From: CAVQNQ01 sp963714205
GTDB lineage: Bacteria; Acidobacteriota; Terriglobia; Bryobacterales; Bryobacteraceae
Length of the DNA stretch: 64,000 nt
Assembly (NCBI GenBank): GCA_963714205.1
Contig: CAVQNQ010000002.1
Coordinates: 620,001-684,000 of the forward strand
Reading direction: 5' to 3'
Shown: in pieces, positions 1-7,447 of the stretch
Layout of the letters: each line of letters opens with the position of its first letter
Numbering within the stretch: the stretch's first letter is position 1
Translations under genes and position numbers: made by a program
The notes under the pieces: generated by a model
What the model saw: the letters and a program-made list of their open reading frames with translations, nothing else
Databases searched by the model: none
What the model was told of the DNA's origin: nothing

Positions 1-1474
1 GCGCGATTACCGTCTTGTCCGGGTTCACCACCAGGGTGGGGCTGAGAGTGACGCGAGGCCGTTTGCCGCCGGCCAGCTCGTTGGGATGGCCCGGAATCAG
101 CAGGAAGCTCTGCGCGCGCTCGGTGAGCGGGATGCCGGTGTCGCCGGCGATCAGCGAAGGCATCCACGAACCGGAGGGCGTGATCGAGATTGCCACCCCG
201 TCCTTATCGATGGCGTCCACGCAGGTGGTGTCCTTGGCCAGCAGGGCGTCGTCGAAGCTGTGGCGCGCAATCCGCGCAAAGTAAGGATGGCGTGGCGGGT
301 CCGGCTCCAGATTCCCCGGCCGGAACTCAAGCGAGGCTTCCGCTCCGATGAGCGCCCGCCGTTCGGCCCCGTATTCCTTGGAGAGCAGGCGCGCGGGGAT
401 TTTGACGAACCGGGGGTCGCCGTAATAGGTGTCGCGATCCGCATAGGCCAGCTTGAGCGCCTCGGCCAGCGTGTGAATATAGCCCGCCGAGTTCTGCTTG
501 AGCTCGGGCAGATTAAAGCCCTCCAGGATGTTGAGAGCTTCGATCATGGAAGGCCCCTGGCTCCAGAAGCCCGGTTTATAAACGGTGTAGCCGTGGAAAG
601 TGGTGGAGACCGGCTCTTCCGGCTCGACGCGGAAGCCGGCCATGTCCTCGTACCGCAGCAACCCGCCCTGCTGTTTGGAGAATTCGTCGATGCGGTGGGC
701 GATCTCGCCGCGGTAGAAATAGTCGCGCACGGCGTCGATCGCCTGGGCGCGGCTGGCGCCTGCCGCGAGGGCCTTCTTCTCCACTTCGGCCATGGAGCGC
801 AAGGTGCGTTCGAGATCCGGCTGGCGGAAGATCTCGCCGGCCTGCGGCACGCGTCCGTCGGGCAGAAAGACGCGCCGCGAGGAGGGCCACGCTTCCAGAA
901 AACGAAGGCTGCTCTTGATGCTCGCGGAACGCATCTCGTCGATAGGGAAGCCCGCGGCGAGTTCGATGGCCGGCTGGACGGCCTCGGAGAAGGACTTGGT
1001 GCCGAACTCGCGCAGGGTCACCAGCGCGGCTTCCACCATGCCTGGCACCAGCGCGGAGAGGATTCCGGCCACCGGCACCCACTCCTTCAGCCCGCCGGCT
1101 GCGGGCGGATCGACCAACTCATCCGGTTTCAGCTTGTGGTTGCGGAAGAAGTCCGCGGTGGCCAGCTTGGGCATGGGGCCCACGCCCGCGACGGCGTAGA
1201 CTTTGCCCTCGCGCGTGTGCACCAGGATGGGCGCCTCGCCGCCCAGGCCGAAGTGCGAGAACTCGGCGACGGAGGCCGCCAGCATCGTGGCGATGCCGGC
1301 GTCCACGGCGTTGCCGCCGCTGAAGTACATGCGCATACCGGCCTCGGTGGAAAATTCGCTTCCCCCCGCCACCGCGCCGCGCGTTCCGCGCGAAGGCAGC
1401 CGCAGGGGCCGCTGTCCCCACGCCGCGGCAGCCAGCACCATCAGGATCGCAGCCAATTTGAGTCGCATAATCAT
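1..1474 (-). CDS. ggt: gamma-glutamyltransferase, C-terminus cut off by window edge
   Basis: Translating the minus strand from the ATG at 1474 (or the in-frame ATG at 1468) gives a signal peptide, then a gamma-glutamyltranspeptidase sequence. Near the N-terminus is a GGNAVDAG block. Towards the window edge lies the D-T-T-C-V-D segment, equivalent to the family's TTH self-cleavage site whose second Thr becomes the nucleophile, followed by GGKRPRVTLSPT, which matches the family's 'RPRSSMSPT' loop. The enzyme cleaves glutathione and other gamma-glutamyl compounds outside the cytoplasm. The usual His after the catalytic Thr is Cys here. The last part of the small subunit lies beyond base 1. The gene is divergent from ilvD. 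Confidence 0.88.
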   Translation of the reverse strand, partial: MIMRLKLAAILMVLAAAAWGQRPLRLPSRGTRGAVAGGSEFSTEAGMRMYFSGGNAVDAGIATMLAASVAEFSHFGLGGEAPILVHTREGKVYAVAGVGPMPKLATADFFRNHKLKPDELVDPPAAGGLKEWVPVAGILSALVPGMVEAALVTLREFGTKSFSEAVQPAIELAAGFPIDEMRSASIKSSLRFLEAWPSSRRVFLPDGRVPQAGEIFRQPDLERTLRSMAEVEKKALAAGASRAQAIDAVRDYFYRGEIAHRIDEFSKQQGGLLRYEDMAGFRVEPEEPVSTTFHGYTVYKPGFWSQGPSMIEALNILEGFNLPELKQNSAGYIHTLAEALKLAYADRDTYYGDPRFVKIPARLLSKEYGAERRALIGAEASLEFRPGNLEPDPPRHPYFARIARHSFDDALLAKDTTCVDAIDKDGVAISITPSGSWMPSLIAGDTGIPLTERAQSFLLIPGHPNELAGGKRPRVTLSPTLVVNPDKTVIA

Positions 1475-1572
1475 CGCCTCTATTCTATGGGTGTCCAGGC
1501 ATAATAGGAAGTTCCGGCCACCGCTCCAAGGTGCGCCCCGGCGGTCCGCAGGCCTGATATCGTAAAAGGACC

Positions 1573-3423
1573 ATGCCAGTTTACCGCTCCCGAACCACCA
1601 CCCACGGCCGCAATATGGCCGGCGCCCGCAGCCTGTGGCGCGCCACCGGAATGCAGGACGGCGATTTCGACAAGCCCATCATCGCCATCGCCAACTCCTT
1701 CACGCAATTCGTGCCCGGGCACGTACACCTCAAGGACCTGGGGCAACTGGTGGCGCGTGAAATCGAACGCGCCGGCGGGGTGGCCAAAGAGTTCAATACC
1801 ATCGCCATAGACGATGGCATCGCCATGGGGCACGACGGCATGCTCTACAGCCTGCCGTCGCGCGAGCTGATCGCCGACAGCGTCGAGTACATGGCCAACG
1901 CCCACTGCGCCGACGCCCTGGTGTGCATCTCCAATTGCGACAAGATCACGCCGGGGATGCTCATGGCCTCGCTGCGCCTGAACATTCCTTCGATTTTCGT
2001 GTCCGGCGGCCCCATGGAGGCGGGCAAGGTCAAGCAGGGCGATACGGTGCGCGCGGTGGATCTCATCGACGCCATGATCGTGGCCGCCGACCCGCGCATC
2101 AGCGACGCCGAGACCGCCGAATACGAGCGCTCCGCCTGCCCCACCTGCGGTTCCTGTTCTGGCATGTTCACCGCCAATTCCATGAATTGCCTCATGGAGG
2201 CCCTGGGGCTGGCGCTTCCCGGCAACGGAACCCTGGTGGCCACCCACGCCGACCGCCGCGAACTGTTTTTGGAGGCCGGGCGGCGCATCGTGGAACTGGC
2301 CCGCCGTTATTACGAGCAGGGCGATGAATCGGCGCTCCCGCGCGGCATCGCCACGTTCGAGGCCTTCGAAAATGCCATGACGCTGGATATCGCCATGGGC
2401 GGTTCCACCAACACGGTGCTGCATCTTCTGGCGGCCGCTCAGGAAGCCGGCGTGCCCTTCACCATGCGTGACATCGACCGGCTCTCGCGGCGCGTGCCCA
2501 ATATCTGCAAGGTGGCGCCCTCTTCGGCCACGGTCCACGTGGAAGACGTGCATCGCGCCGGGGGCGTCCTGGGCATCCTGGCGGAATTGAATCGCGGCGG
2601 TTTGCTGCACCGCAGCGTCCGTACGGTTCATTCGGCCACCATGGGCGAGGGGGTGGATCGCTGGGACGTGCGGAACGCCCAGGATCCGGCCGTGACCCGC
2701 TTCTACTCCGCCGCGCCCGGCGGCATCCGCACCACCGAGCCGTTCAGCCAGGACGCGCGTTATGCCAGCCCGGATCTGGACCGGGAAACCGGCGCTGTCC
2801 GGGACATCCCGCACGCCTTCAGCGCCGATGGCGGCCTGGCCGTGCTCTACGGCAATATCGCCGAGGATGGCTCGATCGTGAAGACCGCCGGCGTGGATGC
2901 GACCCACCTGACCTTCACCGGCCCGGCCTGCATTTTCGAAAGCCAGGAAGAGGCGGTCGAGGGCATTCTGGGCGACCGCGTCAAACCCGGCGACGTAATC
3001 GTGATCCGCTACGAGGGTCCCAAGGGCGGACCGGGCATGCAGGAGATGCTGTACCCCACCAGCTATTTGAAGTCCAAGGGACTGGGCAAGGTCTGCGCGC
3101 TGGTCACCGACGGGCGCTTCTCGGGTGGCACCTCGGGACTCTCGATCGGCCATGTCTCGCCGGAATCGGCGGAGGGCGGCGCGCTGGCCCTGATCCAGGA
3201 GGGAGATCGCATCGAGATCGATATCCCCAACCGTTCCATTCACGTGTGCGCTACCGAAGCGGAGCTGGCGAAGCGCCGCGCGGCCATGGTGGCGCGCGGC
3301 GAGGCTGCCTGGAAGCCCGCCACCCGCCAGCGCCACGTTTCCGCCGCCCTGCGCGCCTATGCGGCCCTTGCGACGAGCGCCGCGCGTGGAGCCGTCCGCG
3401 ACCTCAGCGGCATCGGCAAATAG
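1573..3423 (+). CDS. ilvD: dihydroxy-acid dehydratase
   Basis: Dehydrates 2,3-dihydroxy acids to 2-keto acids in valine, leucine and isoleucine synthesis. The protein is 616 aa, the same length as the Escherichia coli enzyme, and whole blocks agree with it from memory, for example THGRNMAGAR, NCDKITPGMLMASLRLNIP and the segment around GSCSGMFTANSMNC. Iron-sulfur ligands Cys122 and Cys195 are in place. The start at 1573 gives the expected N-terminus (MPVYRSRTTTHGRN). It stands alone with no other ilv or leu gene next to it, and a nested hairpin lies downstream. Confidence 0.97.
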   Translation: MPVYRSRTTTHGRNMAGARSLWRATGMQDGDFDKPIIAIANSFTQFVPGHVHLKDLGQLVAREIERAGGVAKEFNTIAIDDGIAMGHDGMLYSLPSRELIADSVEYMANAHCADALVCISNCDKITPGMLMASLRLNIPSIFVSGGPMEAGKVKQGDTVRAVDLIDAMIVAADPRISDAETAEYERSACPTCGSCSGMFTANSMNCLMEALGLALPGNGTLVATHADRRELFLEAGRRIVELARRYYEQGDESALPRGIATFEAFENAMTLDIAMGGSTNTVLHLLAAAQEAGVPFTMRDIDRLSRRVPNICKVAPSSATVHVEDVHRAGGVLGILAELNRGGLLHRSVRTVHSATMGEGVDRWDVRNAQDPAVTRFYSAAPGGIRTTEPFSQDARYASPDLDRETGAVRDIPHAFSADGGLAVLYGNIAEDGSIVKTAGVDATHLTFTGPACIFESQEEAVEGILGDRVKPGDVIVIRYEGPKGGPGMQEMLYPTSYLKSKGLGKVCALVTDGRFSGGTSGLSIGHVSPESAEGGALALIQEGDRIEIDIPNRSIHVCATEAELAKRRAAMVARGEAAWKPATRQRHVSAALRAYAALATSAARGAVRDLSGIGK

Positions 3424-3509
3424 GCCGCGCGCCGCGCCGCAAAGCGGCCCCGGCATCTCAAGAAGCGCGTTTCATCCGATAAGGTTCTTGGTGCGAGCGT
3501 GCCGCTCCA

Positions 3510-3556
3510 GAGACCGCCGGTCCGGCCCGAGAGCCGGAGGCCAGCCCAGCGGTCTC
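3510..3556. promoter_or_regulatory. nested stem-loop between ilvD and cheB
   Basis: Outer arms GAGACCGC (3510-3517) and GCGGTCTC (3549-3556) are perfect complements. Inside them TCCGGC (3521-3526) pairs with GCCGGA (3533-3538) across a 6-nt loop. There is no T tract after it, so it is not a classical intrinsic terminator. It could be a Rho-assisted terminator for ilvD or a leader structure for cheB. The rest of 3424-3696 shows nothing recognisable. Confidence 0.4.
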
Positions 3557-3696
3557 CTTCCCGGCGAGCGGACGCCGTGCGGAACCCATGGAAAGCGGCG
3601 AATTCACCCCCGAGCTTACCTCGAGCAGCTTCGGCCGGTTAGCCCGGTATGTCACCAGCGAGCTTGGCGGTGCTTCCCAAATTCACCTCCCAGGCG

Positions 3697-4275
3697 ATGA
3701 TTCAGACCACCGAGAAGGTGGTGGCCATCGGCGCCTCAACGGGTGGAACCGAGGCGCTGCGGGAATTTCTGCAGGCGATGCCTCTCGATGCTCCCGGAAT
3801 GGTCATTGTCCAGCATATGCCGGAAGAGTTCACCGCCCGTTTCGCCGAGCGCCTGGACCAGATATGCCGGATCACGGTCAAGGAGGCCGCCGAGGGCGAT
3901 TCGGTGATCCGGGGCCGGGCCCTGATCGCGCCGGGCAACCGGCACCTCCTTCTCAAGCGCAGCGGGGCGCGCTACTACGTCGAGATCCGCGATGGCCCTC
4001 TGGTAAGCCGCCACAGGCCTTCCGTGGATGTCCTGTTCCGCTCGGCGGCGCGCTACGGGGGGCGCAACGTGGTGGGCGTGATCATGACCGGCATGGGCGA
4101 CGACGGCGCAAAGGGGATGCTCGAGATGAAGCAGGCGGGAGCGTTCAACATCGCCCAGGACGAGGCGAGTTGCGTGGTATTCGGTATGCCCGCGGAGGCC
4201 GTTAAACTGGGGGCCGTGGATCGCGTCCTGGCGCTGGGCCAACTCGCGCCGGAAATCGTGCGGCTGTGCCGGTGA
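3697..4275 (+). CDS. stand-alone CheB-type protein-glutamate methylesterase
   Basis: A CheB catalytic domain of about 190 aa with no receiver domain. The catalytic triad is visible: Ser14 in GASTGGTEA, His40 in VQHMPEEF and Asp136 in GMGDDGA. Such enzymes remove methyl groups from chemoreceptor glutamates, and stand-alone forms often serve chemosensory systems other than flagellar motility. The ATG at 3697 is preferred because the CheB fold begins right after it; an in-frame ATG at 3649 would add 16 residues. No cheR, cheA or receptor gene is near, so the partner is unknown. It converges on the HEAT-repeat gene with a gap of 7 bp. Confidence 0.85.
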   Translation: MIQTTEKVVAIGASTGGTEALREFLQAMPLDAPGMVIVQHMPEEFTARFAERLDQICRITVKEAAEGDSVIRGRALIAPGNRHLLLKRSGARYYVEIRDGPLVSRHRPSVDVLFRSAARYGGRNVVGVIMTGMGDDGAKGMLEMKQAGAFNIAQDEASCVVFGMPAEAVKLGAVDRVLALGQLAPEIVRLCR

Positions 4276-4282
4276 GCTCGGC

Positions 4283-5338
4283 TCAACGGCGGCGCGGTCT
4301 CCGTCCGGCAGCCACGGCTTGTTCAATCACCGTCTCGCGGTCGCCCTTTTCCCAGTACTGATGAATTTCGCCGTCGGGCAGACCCGCTATTCGGCCCACC
4401 AGCAGGAAGGACGGCAAGGCGTAACGTAACGTCTTCCAGCGTGCCATCTCGATCAGGGCGGCGAGCGCGCGCTCACGCATCAGGTCGAGCGCCCCGCGAT
4501 TGGGGGTTTCGGTCAGATTGATGAGCGCCCGTACCGCCTCTACCCGGTCGCTGAGCACTACCGAGTTCAGCAGGTCCACGAACCACGTCGGCGGGATGGG
4601 AACCGCCCGATCGGGATGTTTGGAATTGAAGACGGCGATGGCCGACAGCGCCCGCATGGCGTTGGCGCGCACGGTTGGATCCGCATCCTCGACGGCGTAT
4701 TGCAGGTCGTCCACCACTTGCCGTTTGTCCGGCGCATAGCCGATCACCGCCGCCGCGATGGCGCGTTGCTCGGGCTCGGAACCGTCGCGGAGAACCTGTC
4801 GAAGCAGCTCAACGTGGGTTGCCGCGAAACTGGCGAAGCGTTCCTGGAAGGCGCGGGACTCCGGGTCGGCCATCAGCGAGTGGCCCGCGGTCAGGTCTTC
4901 GGCGGTATTGCCCTCGCTGGCCGCGCGCTGTACGGCTTCCAGGAACTGGCGATAGCTCGCCACGAACTCGGGAGGGAGCACCGCGTCGCCCGCCGGCGGC
5001 GAGTGCAGGGAGGGATGCGGCGCGCCGCGTTCCTCGATTCCCACGAAGAGGATGGCATCGCGGCCCTCGCAGCATACCGCTTCGACGCGCGCTTCCACTA
5101 CGTCCGGAATCTCCTCGATCTGATCTTCCAGGTCGCCTTTGGAAGGCGGAAGACGGTCGCCGTGCCGCACCTTGATGGCGGTCAGGATCTTCTCGGCCGG
5201 GACTTTGTGGAGACCGTAGAGGTTGATATCTCCCACCATCGGCACCTGGGCCGCTGCGGAGAGCGAAAGAGCCAACCAGATCCACAGACCCTTAATCACA
5301 CTACTCAGATGCGCGGGAGCGCGATGTTGTTCCGCCAT
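4283..5338 (-). CDS. exported HEAT-repeat protein with POTRA-like start
   Basis: 351 aa starting MAEQHRAPAHL at 5338. A hydrophobic signal segment ends near AAAQ. It is followed by a short region (VGDINLYGLHKVPAEKILTAIKVRHGDRLP) that resembles POTRA/FtsQ-type beta-alpha units. The C-terminal half is helical with HEAT-like repeats (EQRAIAAAVIGYAPD, DADPTVRANAMRALSAIA, DRVEAVRALINLTE). No catalytic motif is seen. The start lies 5 bp after the stop of the upstream zinc-ribbon membrane gene, so the two are probably co-transcribed. An open frame continues further upstream but overlaps that gene and is unlikely to be used. Function unknown; a periplasmic scaffolding role is only a guess. Confidence 0.7.
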   Translation of the reverse strand: MAEQHRAPAHLSSVIKGLWIWLALSLSAAAQVPMVGDINLYGLHKVPAEKILTAIKVRHGDRLPPSKGDLEDQIEEIPDVVEARVEAVCCEGRDAILFVGIEERGAPHPSLHSPPAGDAVLPPEFVASYRQFLEAVQRAASEGNTAEDLTAGHSLMADPESRAFQERFASFAATHVELLRQVLRDGSEPEQRAIAAAVIGYAPDKRQVVDDLQYAVEDADPTVRANAMRALSAIAVFNSKHPDRAVPIPPTWFVDLLNSVVLSDRVEAVRALINLTETPNRGALDLMRERALAALIEMARWKTLRYALPSFLLVGRIAGLPDGEIHQYWEKGDRETVIEQAVAAGRRPRRR

Positions 5339-5343
5339 GGCCG

Positions 5344-5772
5344 TTAAACCTGTTGCTTCGCCAGTCGCCCGATAACCGGCAGAATTATCTCTCTGCCCCG
5401 ATATGTGTTCGCGATCATGTATACCCAGAACACCAGAAACGTCATGCCGATTACCGAAGACAGGCGCGCCGCGAAAAAAATGCCCGCGAGATGGAAAGCC
5501 AGGGAAACGGCGCTGAAAACAAACCAGATGGCTACCCAAGCCACGCCTAGAAAGATAGACTGGCAGGCATGAAAGCGGATTTTCGGGTCGCGGTTGTAGG
5601 GGGGCCAGGCCAGGAAGAGCGCGCCCGCAACCACGAGGAACAGGTAACAGAGCGCCGAGACCACATTGCCGGCCGATCCGGTGGCCGCCGGGGTGGCCAG
5701 GCTGACAGCGGAGCCGCATTTGGGACAGGTGCCCGCTTCCATCAGAAAACCACAATTCGGGCAGAAAGGCAT
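5344..5772 (-). CDS. zinc-ribbon membrane protein
   Basis: 142 aa. The N-terminus carries two Cys pairs (CPNCG and CPKCG, residues about 4-20) typical of a zinc ribbon. After a short linker come several hydrophobic segments, roughly residues 35-58, 70-90 and 100-120, with charged RDPKIRFHACQS between the first two. The layout resembles DUF4870-type or zinc-ribbon small membrane proteins, for which no enzymatic role is known. It sits directly upstream of the HEAT-repeat gene on the same strand. Confidence 0.7.
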   Translation of the reverse strand: MPFCPNCGFLMEAGTCPKCGSAVSLATPAATGSAGNVVSALCYLFLVVAGALFLAWPPYNRDPKIRFHACQSIFLGVAWVAIWFVFSAVSLAFHLAGIFFAARLSSVIGMTFLVFWVYMIANTYRGREIILPVIGRLAKQQV

Positions 5773-5785
5773 CGGCGATCTCCGC

Positions 5786-5944
5786 TCAACGGCCCGGAGG
5801 GCCCAGCCAAATCAACGGGATCAATGCGCCAATCACGGCACCGGCGATCAGGGCCGGATTCCCGGCGCCCAGGAATGAAACCAGCAGGCCGGCCAGCGAA
5901 CCGATCCCCGCGCCGATGATCGCGAGCATAACCCTTTTGCCCAT
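5786..5944 (-). CDS. small glycine-rich membrane protein
   Basis: 52 aa starting MGKRVMLAIIGAG. Almost the whole length is two short hydrophobic, Gly/Ala-rich segments ending in LIPLIWLGPPGR. The frame can be extended to 6001, but the ATG at 5944 puts the membrane segment at the N-terminus and is preferred. It lies 13 bp upstream of the zinc-ribbon gene on the same strand. No function can be assigned. Confidence 0.5.
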   Translation of the reverse strand: MGKRVMLAIIGAGIGSLAGLLVSFLGAGNPALIAGAVIGALIPLIWLGPPGR

Positions 5945-6055
5945 AACAAAAGTGCTACTCCTACCATACCAGCCTGTAGCCGACCGGCACGCAGATTTCA
6001 TGCCGCGGCATTTGGACGTGCAGGAGTACTACGCTTTGGCAGCAGCAGCGCGCGC

Positions 6056-6352
6056 CTACCGCTTGGGAGGTTCCCCGATGATATAGACCTTCTCATCGGG
6101 ATGTACGAGCTTCAGCCGTTCCTTGATTTCCATCTCCTGATCGGAGGCGCTGTCCTCCAGCCGCTTGATGTGGTCGCGCTTGCGCTCGATCTCCTGCGCC
6201 AGCGCGGTGTTGCGCGTTTCCAGCTCGTGTATCTGCTGCCGTTTGTCGTTGAGGGCCGCCAGGCCCCGCGGGCCGCGCAACGCGACAAAAGCATAACTGA
6301 ACACCAGCAGAAGCGCTACGAAGTAGGCTGACCGCAGCAGCGAGGGTTTCAT
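6056..6352 (-). CDS. ftsB: FtsB/DivIC-like septum formation initiator
   Basis: 98 aa with the classic layout of the family: a short cytoplasmic start, one membrane helix (residues about 8-26), a coiled coil (NDKRQQIHELETRNTALAQEIERKRDHIKRLED), then a short periplasmic tail ending in RLKLVHPDEKVYIIGE, close to the family's 'REELGLVRPGEKVY' consensus. FtsB bridges FtsQ and FtsL in the division complex. It is divergent from cutA, with 64 bp between the start codons. Confidence 0.85.
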   Translation of the reverse strand: MKPSLLRSAYFVALLLVFSYAFVALRGPRGLAALNDKRQQIHELETRNTALAQEIERKRDHIKRLEDSASDQEMEIKERLKLVHPDEKVYIIGEPPKR

Positions 6353-6416
6353 GGAACTAAGGGCCTGGAAGATAATAGTAACATCGCGAACGGCATTTAC
6401 CGGCGGAATTTTTCAG

Positions 6417-6752
6417 ATGACCGACAAGATTGTTATTCTCAGCACCTGCTCCGGCGAAGACGAAGGCGCAAGGCTCGCCCGCATGCTGGTGGAGGAGCGG
6501 CTGGCGGCCTGCGTGAGCGTGGTTCCGGGGATGCGCAGCTATTACCGCTGGCAGGGCGCCATCGAGACGGCCGGCGAATGCCTGCTCATTGTTAAGACCT
6601 CGCGCGCGCTGTTCGACGAGGTGCGGGCCGCGCTCGAGAAGGCCCACTCGTACGAAATCCCCGAGGCAATTGCGCTGCCGCTGGTCGAGGGCGCGCCCAA
6701 CTACATGAACTGGCTTCAGCTGAATCTCAAGAGCGAAATCGGCGGCGAGTAA
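6417..6752 (+). CDS. cutA: divalent-cation tolerance protein CutA
   Basis: 111 aa from the ATG at 6417 (MTDKIVILSTC). It carries family landmarks: the STCSGEDEGARLARMLVEE helix, LAACVSVVPGMRSYYRW, and TSRALFDEVRAAL followed by HSYEIPEAIALPL. CutA forms a PII-like trimer implicated in copper tolerance; its exact role is unsettled. The frame is open upstream to 6351, but that extension is not conserved-looking and overlaps the ftsB promoter region. Confidence 0.92.
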   Translation: MTDKIVILSTCSGEDEGARLARMLVEERLAACVSVVPGMRSYYRWQGAIETAGECLLIVKTSRALFDEVRAALEKAHSYEIPEAIALPLVEGAPNYMNWLQLNLKSEIGGE

Positions 6753-6775
6753 CGTCCCGTGGGATACAATCGAAG

Positions 6776-7447
6776 TTGACTCCTCGTCCCGCCCCCAGCC
6801 TGGCGTTGATCTTCGACATGGATGGCGTGATGGTCGATTCCTATCCGGTGCATCGAAAAGCGTGGGAAGCATTCAACCGCCGTTTCGGCCTGGAGACTAC
6901 CGTGGCGATGGTCGAGCGCAATTTCGGTAAGCGCAACGACGACATCGTACGGGACTTTTTCGGGGAGGACCTGTCCCCCGAAGAGGTTGCGGCTCGCAGC
7001 GCCGCCAAGGAAGCGCTATTCCGGAAAATGATCTCCGGCCGGACGGAAGAGTTACTGGTGCCCGGCCTGCGAGGTTTCCTCGAGCGGCGCTGCGGCGCGC
7101 CCATGGCCGTGGCCAGCAATGCCGAACCCGAAAACGTCGCCTTGCTTCTGGATGAGACGGGGCTGCGCCGATATTTCCAGGCGGTGGTGGATGGGTACCA
7201 GGTCGGCCTTCCCAAGCCGCATCCCGAGATTTACCGGCGGGCTGCGGAACTGCTCGGAGTGCCGCCGGCCCGCTGCGTGGTATTCGAGGATTCTGTGGCC
7301 GGAGTGGCTGCCGGGCGGGCCGCGGGCATGGCGGTTATCGGCATCCGTACTACTCATGGGAACTTGCCAGGCACGGACCTCGCGGTGGATGATTTCTTAA
7401 ATCGGGACTTGGACCCATGGCTGGACCTCAGAAGCCGCGAGGTTTGA
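6776..7447 (+). CDS. HAD-superfamily phosphatase/phosphoglucomutase-like
   Basis: 223 aa, apparently from a TTG start. Motif I is FDMDGVMVDS with the nucleophile and acid/base Asp pair. Motif II is in MAVASNAEPEN, and motifs III and IV are GLPKPHPEIYRRAAELLGVPP and VVFEDSVAGVAAGRAAGM. The alpha-helical cap begins at SYPVHRKAWEAF, as in beta-phosphoglucomutase and related sugar-phosphate phosphatases. The substrate cannot be read from sequence. The 3' end overlaps the next gene by 31 bp, so the two are probably translationally coupled. Confidence 0.82.
   Translation: MTPRPAPSLALIFDMDGVMVDSYPVHRKAWEAFNRRFGLETTVAMVERNFGKRNDDIVRDFFGEDLSPEEVAARSAAKEALFRKMISGRTEELLVPGLRGFLERRCGAPMAVASNAEPENVALLLDETGLRRYFQAVVDGYQVGLPKPHPEIYRRAAELLGVPPARCVVFEDSVAGVAAGRAAGMAVIGIRTTHGNLPGTDLAVDDFLNRDLDPWLDLRSREV

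Noticed and set aside
86..1504. 472-codon open frame on the plus strand
   Set aside because: It lies antisense to a clear gamma-glutamyltransferase and has the Arg/Gly/His-rich composition of a shadow frame in GC-rich DNA.
1480..3456. 658-codon open frame opposite ilvD
   Set aside because: Exact antisense of a well-recognised gene; no domain or ribosome site of its own.
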